Shown here: positions 57,617 through 64,000 of the stretch, one piece after another
Position numbering within the stretch: position 1 is the first letter of the stretch
Layout of the letters: each line of letters starts with the position of its first letter
DNA from: CAWJKP01 sp963843465
GTDB taxonomy: Bacteria > Planctomycetota > Planctomycetia > Pirellulales > Thermoguttaceae
Length of the DNA stretch: 64,000 nt
Reading direction: 5' to 3'
Assembly: GCA_963843465.1 (NCBI GenBank)
Contig: CAWJKP010000001.1
Span: 558,001 to 622,000, forward strand
Position numbers and translations under genes: made by a program
The notes under the pieces: model-generated
Told to the model about the DNA's origin: nothing
The model's database searches: none
Seen by the model: the letters and a program-made list of their open reading frames with translations, nothing else

Positions 57617-57814
57617 ATGGCAGCGAGAAGTTTCGGAGAGGAGTTGGCTAGAGACTTGACCGTCAAGGCCGTAATCTGGGTGCCTTCCATCGTTGGTGTG
57701 GTCCTGTTCGGTCCGGTGGGGTTGCTGCTGGGCCCGGCGGCTTTGGTCGCCCTCGTGGCGTCTGGCGGCGACAACTCACCGCCGCCGTCCGCCGGCGACC
57801 AGGGGGCCAAGTAA
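57617..57814 (+). CDS. Small membrane protein
   Basis: The 65-residue product has a polar N terminus (MAARSFGEELARDLTVKAV), one hydrophobic segment (WVPSIVGVVLFGPVGLLLGPAALVALV with internal Gly/Pro) and a short polar tail. No family recognised. It lies upstream of the recombinase block on the same strand. Confidence 0.45.
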   Translation: MAARSFGEELARDLTVKAVIWVPSIVGVVLFGPVGLLLGPAALVALVASGGDNSPPPSAGDQGAK

Positions 57815-57880
57815 CTTGGCCGGGCGGGTCAGGCGGTTGAGAAGGGCAAGGACAGGGGCATCGAGAGGTAAGGTGTAGCC

Positions 57881-58141
57881 ATGACACTTGAGGAGAGGCT
57901 GGAAAAGGTGGAAGCCATGCTCGCCGTGCTGGTAGACCGCCAGACCGTGCGGGAATGGTATACGACCCACGAATTTGCCAAGATTGTCGGCAAGGCGGAG
58001 TTCACCATCCGCGAGTATTGCCGCCTCGGCAGGCTGCGGGCTGAGAAACGGCAGAGCGGCAGGGGAGCGTATCCGCAATGGGTGCTCTCCCATGCCGAGC
58101 TTCTGCGGTATCAGCGGGAGGGCTTATTGCGGTCCCGATGA
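57881..58141 (+). CDS. Small helix-turn-helix DNA-binding protein
   Basis: The 86-residue product has an N-terminal helix (LEERLEKVEAMLAVL) followed by a MerR/excisionase-type HTH: YTTHEFAKIVGKAEFTIREYCRLGRLRAEKR and a basic wing. Its position before the recombinase suggests an excisionase or directionality factor. That role is inferred. Confidence 0.65.
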   Translation: MTLEERLEKVEAMLAVLVDRQTVREWYTTHEFAKIVGKAEFTIREYCRLGRLRAEKRQSGRGAYPQWVLSHAELLRYQREGLLRSR

Positions 58142-58244
58142 GCCGCGGTGCAAGGCCGGCAATTGACCCTATCCTGGCGTCAGGCGACTTTCGGCCTGGC
58201 GCTCTTACTTCGATCATTTTTCCCGTTCAGCGGTGGTTCCCAGT

Positions 58245-58470
58245 CATGTCCCGTAGCAATCACAAACGAGATTGCACAGTCGCGGAAGGTGCTCGGCCGA
58301 GCATCGTCCCGGCCGGGGCACCGGACTGGGTAACGTCGGAACTCGTCGAGCAGACGATTCGCGTCTGGCAACCGTACTACCAGGCCATTCTCACGCCCGA
58401 AGAAGCCGTTATAATGATACTGAACGTGGGTCGATTGTATCAGGCGCTATCTTCGGAGTCGTCGCCATGA
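58245..58470 (+). CDS. Small protein coupled to the recombinase
   Basis: The 74-residue product reads MSRSNHKRDCTVAEGARPSI then WVTSELVEQTIRVWQPYYQAIL and AVIMILNVGRLYQAL. The stop overlaps the recombinase start (ATGA), so the two are co-translated. No family recognised; a recombination accessory role is possible. Confidence 0.55.
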
Positions 58471-59957
58471 AACGGTTCGCAGCACTGGCACGGGTGAGCA
58501 GTCGGGAACAGGAACGCGAAGGATTCAGCCTTGAAGTACAGGAAGAAGCGCTGCGGCGGTACGCGACGCAGGCCGGCGGCGAAATCGCGAAATTGTTTCG
58601 CATAGCCGAGACGGCCAGCAAGGGCGACGAACGCAAGACGTTCCGCGAACTGGTCGCCTACGCCAAGAAGAACGCGGCCTTCCTTGATGGGCTGCTTTTC
58701 TACAAGGTGGACCGGGCCGCCCGCAACCTCTTCGATTATGTCGAACTCGAACGGCTGGAGTCGGAATACGACTTGCCGTTCATTTCCGTTTCCCAGCCGA
58801 CCGAAAACACGCCCGCCGGCCACATGATGCGCCGGACGCTGGCGAACATGGCCAGCTTCTACACCGAACAGCAATCGGTCGATGTCCGCGAGGGGCTGGC
58901 CCGCCGCGTGCAAGAGGGCTGGTTCGTCTCGCGTGGTCCCTACGGCTACCGCAACGTCCGCAAGGACGGTCGCGGCATGGTCGAGATTGATCCCATCCTG
59001 GCCGAGAACGTGAAACGCATCTTCCATCTCTTCGCGTATGAAAATTACACGCTCGATACGCTGGTTGAAAAGCTGGCGGCCGAAGGCCGGCAGTTCCGCC
59101 CTTCAACCCCGAAGTTCCCGCGAAGCACGGTTCACGCCATCCTGAAGGATCGGGCCTATATCGGCGAAATCCTTCACAAGGGACAGTGGTATCCCGGCAA
59201 ACATGAACCGCTGATCGACCGGGCGACGTGGGACCGTGTGCAGGCCCTGCTCGGTGGGCACATCTACCAGTCGCTTTCGCTAACCTACGCGGGCGAGTTG
59301 ATCCAATGCGGCCATTGCGGGCATCCGGTCACGGGCGAGAGAATCACGAAGAAGACCAAGTCAGGCGAGCGTTACTACACCTACTACCGCTGCACCTATT
59401 ACACCAGGCCGGGGCATCCTCGAATCCGTATCACGGAAGCTGATCTCGACCGGCAGGTGCTGGCGGTTTTCGACAAGATGCGGGTTGAAGACGAAGGAGT
59501 CCGCGACTGGTTCCGCCTGGTGCTGGCTTCCCAGACACGGGACGCCCAAGCCGATTCCCGTGCTCAGCGAGCCGAGCTGACGCGGCAGGAAACGCTGATC
59601 GTCGCCCAGCAGGATCGCTTGCTCAACCTGCGGCTGGCCGAGGATATTGACCAGGAGACGTTTGCCCGCAAGCACACGGAGATGCGGGACCGGCTCGCCT
59701 CGATCAAGCTGCAACTCGACGTGCTGGACCGGTCGCACGACGAAACCGCCGACTTGGCGGCGAAAGCTTTTGAACTTTCGCAAACCCTTCGGCAGCAATG
59801 GCTTACGTCCGATTACGCGGCGAAGCGTCGAATCCTTGAAATCGTGTTTTTGAACTGCCGCCTCGATGACGTAACTCTAGTCCCCACAATGAGAAAGCCC
59901 TTCGACGTTCTCGCCGAAGGGCTTCTTTCTAAGGAAAGTCGGGGCGACTGGATTTGA
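58467..59957 (+). CDS. Large serine recombinase with zinc ribbon
   Basis: The intact 496-residue protein has an N-terminal resolvase domain (MKRFAALARVSSREQE with the catalytic Ser in RVSS; FYKVDRAARNLFDY). A Recombinase domain follows (GPYGYRNVRKDGRGMVEIDP, FPRSTVHAILKDRAYIGE), then a zinc ribbon (LIQCGHCGHPVTGE ... YRCTYY) and a coiled coil (about 360-450). The last codons (ESRGDWI) fall inside a tRNA-Pro 3' fragment, so the gene ends at the probable att site. It is the integrase/excisionase candidate for the element to its left. Confidence 0.88.
   Translation: MKRFAALARVSSREQEREGFSLEVQEEALRRYATQAGGEIAKLFRIAETASKGDERKTFRELVAYAKKNAAFLDGLLFYKVDRAARNLFDYVELERLESEYDLPFISVSQPTENTPAGHMMRRTLANMASFYTEQQSVDVREGLARRVQEGWFVSRGPYGYRNVRKDGRGMVEIDPILAENVKRIFHLFAYENYTLDTLVEKLAAEGRQFRPSTPKFPRSTVHAILKDRAYIGEILHKGQWYPGKHEPLIDRATWDRVQALLGGHIYQSLSLTYAGELIQCGHCGHPVTGERITKKTKSGERYYTYYRCTYYTRPGHPRIRITEADLDRQVLAVFDKMRVEDEGVRDWFRLVLASQTRDAQADSRAQRAELTRQETLIVAQQDRLLNLRLAEDIDQETFARKHTEMRDRLASIKLQLDVLDRSHDETADLAAKAFELSQTLRQQWLTSDYAAKRRILEIVFLNCRLDDVTLVPTMRKPFDVLAEGLLSKESRGDWI
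59895..59924 (+). terminator. Hairpin at the recombinase 3' end
   Basis: AAGCCCTTCG/CGAAGGGCTT forms a 10-bp stem followed by CTTTC. It lies inside the last codons of the recombinase and resembles a terminator. Confidence 0.5.
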
Positions 59958-59978
59958 ACCAGCGACCTCTTGGTCCCG
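59939..59978 (-). other. 3' fragment of a tRNA-Pro: candidate attachment site
   Basis: Read on the minus strand the 40 bases begin inside the anticodon loop (CGGGACC) and include the 3' anticodon stem, T-arm GCTGG/CCAGT and acceptor CGCCCCG plus A. No 5' half follows at 59979 onward. Such 3' tRNA ends are the usual core of att sites created by integration into a tRNA gene. It overlaps the recombinase stop. Confidence 0.7.
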
Positions 59979-60204
59979 AAAAACCCGACCACTTTCCTGG
60001 AAAATGCTCGTTTTCCCGAGGATTTTCATCATTTTACCCCTCCGAGCAACTATTGCAAACCCTCTCAATCCATCTCAATAACTCTCGGGAAATAGCGGTA
60101 TTCTTGAGGTCGAGGTGCGCCAAGAACCGTAGAGAAGTCGCCTCGCTTCCAAAGCTCTCTTTCGGCCCTCAGTTACCCGCTGAGGTCGTCAGCCACGCAG
60201 ACCG

Positions 60205-60325
60205 ACGCGCTCAGCGCGCGCTGGCGGCGCGTTCTAGCCCCAGGACGACCCAGAAGCCGTCCACCGCCGGCTGCGCGTCAGCGGGGCGCGTAGCTCGTTT
60301 ACGGGGCGAGCCACCTGGCGGGGGG
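60205..60325 (+). repeat. R1 repeat copy 2
   Basis: Begins CCGACGCGCTCAGCG, contains GAAGCCGTCCACCGCCGG and CTGCGCGTCAGCGGGGCG. It matches copies at 16760-16888 (minus) and 61064-61170. It lies in the 59979-60466 gene-free stretch. Confidence 0.7.
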
Positions 60326-60466
60326 TAAAAGCCATTGTGATCGAGCAGCATCCTCTGCACCATTCAGGTGTCGCAACCGTTCTCGCCCCGTCGGTCTTGA
60401 CCTGAAAAGCCAGGCACCCTACCCTCTCGACCCGCCGCACTGTCCGAAGAACACGAGTTCCCGGCG

Positions 60467-60922
60467 ATGGCACACCACACGACCTGCCCGAGTTCCAAGC
60501 AACTTGCTTCGAGCCTGTTGTTGGCGGCGATCGTGTCCGGCTGCGCATCGCAGGAGACGTTCCGCGTCGTCGATGCCAAGTCGGGAAAGCCGCTGGGCGA
60601 CGTACGGGTCGAGCGACTCGAAGAGAGCTATCGGCCAAGCGCGATGCCGTTTGTGGTGCTGAACGAGCTGTCTCCAGCCGAAAAGCAGACTACCAACAAG
60701 TCTGGCTCGGTGACCTTTCAAAAGAGCGGCAGCAAGTTCATGGTCAATCCTTCCGGCACAAACCCCGCCTACAACGACGCCTACGTGACGGTAACCTGGT
60801 CGGGAGCCAAAGTTCAGTATCCCAGCGAGTACCGGGAGTTCTCGGCCACGCGGAAGGACGGCGTCGTCGAGATCCCCCTGCGACGTTCGATGGATCAGCG
60901 GCGAAGAACCGCAACCCGATAA
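60467..60922 (+). CDS. Hypothetical lipoprotein
   Basis: The 151-residue product has a signal with lipobox (LLLAAIVSGC). The mature part (ETFRVVDAKSGKPLGDVRVERL, then VTFQKSGSKFMVNP and FSATRKDGVVEIPLRR) looks like a carboxypeptidase-regulatory or transthyretin-like beta-sandwich. It is flanked by R1 copies on both sides. Function unknown. Confidence 0.65.
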   Translation: MAHHTTCPSSKQLASSLLLAAIVSGCASQETFRVVDAKSGKPLGDVRVERLEESYRPSAMPFVVLNELSPAEKQTTNKSGSVTFQKSGSKFMVNPSGTNPAYNDAYVTVTWSGAKVQYPSEYREFSATRKDGVVEIPLRRSMDQRRRTATR

Positions 60923-61063
60923 GGCGTCGGCAAGCCACCGTGAAGAGAATCGCTGAGAATCCGACAGGGGCAACGTGGCGCAGCACGACGATCGGTCAAG
61001 CATCGCCGACACACGCCCCGACAATTGAACACAACTTATTGTGGGGTATCCATTCAGCACGCG

Positions 61064-61170
61064 TTGGAGGCGCGATCTAGCCCCAAGACGCCCCGAAGCC
61101 GTCCACCGCGTGCTGCGCGTCAGCGGGGCGCGTAGCGCGTTTACAGAACGCGCCACCCGGCGGAGGTTTT
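61064..61170 (+). repeat. R1 repeat copy 3
   Basis: Shares GAAGCCGTCCACCGC and CTGCGCGTCAGCGGGGCG with the other R1 copies; ends in a CGCGTTT/AGAACGCG hairpin. Confidence 0.7.
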
Positions 61171-61439
61171 GATCCTCGTGACCGAAGAGCGTGCCCCCGA
61201 CCATGCCCGTGTCGTCCAGGCCCCTGACGCCCATGCAGCCCTCTACGGCCCGCAAGAACGCTGCTGGCGGGGCCAGGCCCAAGCGAGCCGCCCCTGCCCG
61301 CCGAGGCCGCCAGCGGCTGCAAGGAGCGCACGAGCCGCTGAAGCCCACCGGCCCCGCGTAGCCCCCGATCGACAGCCCCGCGGCCTTTTGCTACAACAGC
61401 ACTCGGCCGGGAGGTGCCAGACCGTAGCCGACCTGGAAG

Positions 61440-61633
61440 GCATTGTGCCTACCCTCCCGGCCTCTTCTTTCTGCGCCGTCTCCCGCAGTGCCAATCCTGG
61501 CAGCCCGTTACGGCTCCAGGATCGTCGCTGCGGTCCTCGGTGCCCAGGCTGGTCAAAGGCCGCCCCCGCCCGCCGCGCTCACCAGCGGGGCTGCAAAGAG
61601 CGCAGGCGGGGTGTTGGGGCATAAGACTCGATC
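61440..61633 (+). repeat. R2 repeat copy 2
   Basis: Contains CTCCCGGCCTCTTCTTTCTG, TGCGCCGTCTCCCG and GGCTCCAGGATCGTCGCTGC, matching 15985-16172 over nearly its whole length. Confidence 0.7.
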
Positions 61634-62092
61634 AGCCGTCGCCAGCTGGCCATGGTGCAGGCCGCGTGCGTTGACATCATGCTTGCAGGTCGCACCGGCG
61701 GGCCTGACGGCCTGTCCGGCTCGTGGTCCACGACGCCATCATGTTGATCTGGACCGTGACCGGCATCACGGCGGGCACCACCGTGACCGCCACGAGGATC
61801 AACACGACCGCCACCACGACGACCGGTGCCGAGAGCACCGTCCACGCCGCCTGCGGTAAACCAAGTGCGGGGGAGGGGCCGGCGATGTTGTCGGGTTGGT
61901 CACCGCAAGGTCGCGCCGACGACCGGCGAGGTCCGCACGTACTTCGAGGCGGCCTTTGGGGTGCGCTTGACAATGCCAAGCCCAGCAACGAAACTCACGT
62001 TCATCTGGCTGCCGCTCTGGGGTCCCAATGGCCATGACAAAGGAAACGCACCCCGTGAATCGCGACTTTCTTTCTAACCAGGAGTAAGTCTC

Positions 62093-63025
62093 ATGCGTCT
62101 ACAGCGCATCCGCTTGGGATTACGGTCGAGAACCATTGCAGTTTCCTTCCTGCTGTTGGTCACCGGTCTGCCGGTCATGTCGCGGGCCAAAGAGGCCAAC
62201 GAGAAGCTGGCCGGCCAGGCGACGCCCATCACCCACGGCCTCCGCGTCTTCACGTGCGGCCACAGTTTTCACTATTGGATTCCCGGCATCCTGAGCGATA
62301 TGGCCAAGTCGGCCGGCATCGAGGGGCACGAGGCTGTCGGCCTCTCGGCGATTGGCGGCTCGCGGGTCATTCAGCATTGGAACGTCCCGGACGAGAAGAA
62401 CCAGGCCAAGGCCGCCCTCCGCGACGGCAAGGTGGACGTGCTCACCCTGTCGCCGATGCACCAGCCTGATGAGGGGATCGAGAAGTTCGCGGAGTTGGGA
62501 CTGAAGGGGAACCCAAATATCCGCGTCACCATCCAGGAGTTCTGGATTCCCTACGACAGCATGCAGTGGCCCTACCAGGGCGAAAAGGGAGCGAAGCCTT
62601 CCGTGAAGCACTTCGATACCGCGACCGTCGCGATGCTCCGCGAGCTGCACGCCCCTTACTTCAAGACATTCGACGATTACGTCGTCGCGTTGAACGCGAG
62701 GCTCGGCAAGCAGGTGGTGTTCGTCGTGCCGGTCGGCCAGGCGGTGATCGCGCTGCGCGAGAAGGTCATCGCCGGCCAGGCGCCGGGGATTGAAAAGCAG
62801 TCGGACCTCTTCACCGATCCCCTGGGCCATCCGAAGGCGGCGATTCAAGCCCTGGCGGGCTATTGCCAGTTCGCCGTGATGTACCACCGCAATCCGGTGG
62901 GGATGCCGATGCCCCACGTCCTGGCCGCGGGCAAGCAGAGCGAGGACCTCAACCGGCTATTGCAATCGCTCGCGTGGGAGGCCGTCTCCCACCATCCGCT
63001 CAGCGGCCTCGCAGTGGCGAAATAG
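62093..63025 (+). CDS. Secreted SGNH-hydrolase-like protein
   Basis: The 310-residue protein has a signal peptide (TIAVSFLLLVTGLPVMSRA). VFTCGHSFHYWIPGILSDM resembles block I of SGNH hydrolases with Ser in GHSF, and AIGGSRVIQHW and VVFVVPVGQAVIALRE occupy later blocks. A catalytic Asp/His pair may be LFTDPLGHP near 245. Substrate unknown; an extracytoplasmic esterase is inferred. The frame is intact. Confidence 0.65.
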   Translation: MRLQRIRLGLRSRTIAVSFLLLVTGLPVMSRAKEANEKLAGQATPITHGLRVFTCGHSFHYWIPGILSDMAKSAGIEGHEAVGLSAIGGSRVIQHWNVPDEKNQAKAALRDGKVDVLTLSPMHQPDEGIEKFAELGLKGNPNIRVTIQEFWIPYDSMQWPYQGEKGAKPSVKHFDTATVAMLRELHAPYFKTFDDYVVALNARLGKQVVFVVPVGQAVIALREKVIAGQAPGIEKQSDLFTDPLGHPKAAIQALAGYCQFAVMYHRNPVGMPMPHVLAAGKQSEDLNRLLQSLAWEAVSHHPLSGLAVAK

Positions 63026-63224
63026 GTGCCGAAGGGGCTGAGCATCAACTCGGCCACGGGCGAAATCACGGGCACGCGCGGAGACGGGCGTCAGCACGAT
63101 CTTGCTGACTGTGGCCAGTGGTCTCGATCATTGTCCGAGAGCCGGACGTCGAACTCGACGTAAAAGCTCTCCGCGCCTGGCAACTGTGGCAGCTTGCCCG
63201 CCGAGAAATCGCGTACGATCACCC

Positions 63225-63380
63225 TCTGCGCCGTCTCTCGTATGCCGACCCCGGCAGCCCGCTACGGCCCGCAAGAACGCCGCTGTGGCCCTCGGTGCCC
63301 GGTCTGGTCAAAAGGCCACCCCCGCCCGCCAGGGTCGCCAGTGAGCCTGCAAGAAAGCCACACGGCCTGCTGGAGTCCAC
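63225..63380 (+). repeat. R2 repeat copy 3 (partial)
   Basis: Shares TGCGCCGTCTCTCG, GGCAGCCCGCTACGG and CCTCGGTGCCCGGTCTGGTC with other R2 copies. It lies in the 63026-63644 gene-free stretch. Confidence 0.6.
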
Positions 63381-63644
63381 CGGCCTGCCCAGCCCCTGTC
63401 CCGTGCTGGGCAAGGCCATGTCGGTCAACTACGTCTTCCATGACGGCGACTGGGATCGGGCCGGCGGGCCCTGACGTGCGAGTTGGTGACCGTCTCGTCC
63501 GCCGAGATCAGCGACCTTGGCTCCCGAGGCCACCTGACTAGCCGTCAGACTCGTGGACGCGGATCATCCACTGCGTCTGGGCGGCCCACGCAGCAACCGC
63601 AGCAGTCTCAACCGCCGGCCCCCTGCCCGCGGCTACCACCCAAG

Positions 63645-64000
63645 TCACTCAGTATGGACCGCCCACAAATACTTCTTCGAGGCAATGTAAAGCGTGCCGT
63701 TGGCGGCGACCGGCGTTGCCCAGATCGGGGCACCAAGACTAATCTTGCCGAGGACTTTCAACTCCTTGCCGGATGCCAGCACCCACAGATGTTTTGTGGT
63801 CGGATAGTAGATTTTCCCGTCCACGGCCAACGAGGATGCAATCCCCTCCGCCATCCCTTCGTGGACCCAATAACACTTCCCAGTTTCCGCATCGAGACAG
63901 TGCAACCGTCCGGCAACGTCGCCCACATACAGCAACCCCTCCGCGATGGAAACCGTCGCCAGGCTCCGGTCGAGTCCCTGATAACACCAGATCCTGCCGG
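63645..64000 (-). CDS. PQQ-like beta-propeller protein, 3' end
   Basis: The fragment (about 118 residues, running off the window) shows propeller blades: ATVSIAEGLLYVGDVAGRLHCLDAETGK, YWVHEGMAEGIASSLAVDGKIYYPT and APIWATPVAANGTLYIASKKYLWAV, each with the WD-like V-A-DGxLY repeat. These are common secreted planctomycete proteins. The 5' end lies beyond 64000. Confidence 0.78.
   Translation of the reverse strand, partial: GRIWCYQGLDRSLATVSIAEGLLYVGDVAGRLHCLDAETGKCYWVHEGMAEGIASSLAVDGKIYYPTTKHLWVLASGKELKVLGKISLGAPIWATPVAANGTLYIASKKYLWAVHTE

Larger units (their letters stand above)
60923..62092. repeat. Repeat-rich gene-free region
   Basis: It contains R1 (61064-61170), a partial R2 (61236-61345) and full R2 (61440-61633). 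A stretch at 61680-61990 may be remnant coding DNA on the minus strand (VVVAVVLILVAVTVVP-type hydrophobic segment), too degraded to name. Confidence 0.5.

Noticed and set aside
61680..61990. A hydrophobic minus-strand frame as a membrane protein gene
   Set aside because: Only one hydrophobic segment, surrounded by repeat-derived sequence and without a start signal; treated as remnant DNA.

Overview
The window is GC-rich and looks like a planctomycete (Planctomycetota, Pirellulales-like) chromosome carrying a large integrated or plasmid-derived segment. The clues are secreted sugar-processing enzymes, a TAT-exported Gfo/Idh/MocA oxidoreductase, a TIGR03790 protein and PQQ-propeller proteins, which are typical of that phylum. 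Assignment is by protein character only; no 16S or other marker gene is present.

Layout. (1) 0-4.2 kb: a dense minus-strand array of about 25 tRNA and tRNA-like genes. One, tRNA-Tyr(GTA), is split by an IS3-family element with a clean 5-bp target duplication. Several others contain a roughly 24-bp GCA-loop palindrome. (2) 4.5-16 kb: a polysaccharide/secretory island with a GH127-like enzyme, an esterase fused to a TIGR03790 domain, DUF763, a sugar isomerase/epimerase, an oxidoreductase, a beta-helix protein, a nitrilase-fold hydrolase and a DsrE protein. (3) 16-17.4 kb: a repeat-disrupted M13 peptidase remnant. (4) 17.4-38.6 kb: a metal(loid)-response region with five ArsR/SmtB-type regulators. 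It includes a methyltransferase/nucleoside-phosphorylase operon, three paralogous secreted thioredoxin-like proteins with Cys/His tails, two MacB-type ABC exporters, an HlyD adaptor, a TolC-like protein, a Cys-rich secreted protein, an ArsF-like lipoprotein and an arsR/arsC-acr3 operon. (5) 39.4-57 kb: a plasmid backbone with a giant DNA methylase-helicase, RepA beside iterons and DnaA boxes, ParA plus a ribbon-helix-helix partner, a cluster of small plasmid genes, an orphan DNA methyltransferase and two IS110 transposases. (6) 57.6-60 kb: a small HTH protein and a large serine recombinase whose 3' end runs into a 40-bp 3' fragment of a tRNA-Pro, a likely attachment site. (7) 60-64 kb: host-like DNA with two interspersed repeat families, a lipoprotein, an SGNH-like secreted protein and the 3' end of a PQQ-propeller gene.

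How the parts may work together. The ArsR genes, the shared ATATGCG-N6-CG(A/T)ATAT palindromes, the secreted Cys/His-tailed proteins and the MacAB/TolC-type exporters suggest one metal(loid) trapping and export programme attached to a conventional arsenate reductase/ACR3 module. That is inference from gene neighbourhood. The plasmid backbone, recombinase and att-like tRNA fragment suggest that the segment right of about 39 kb, and perhaps the resistance genes and tRNA array as well, arrived by transfer.

Caution. More than twenty otherwise well-conserved reading frames are broken by single-base shifts, often at short homopolymers, and three contain in-frame stops. Much of this may be sequencing error rather than biology, so coordinates given for such genes span the joined fragments.
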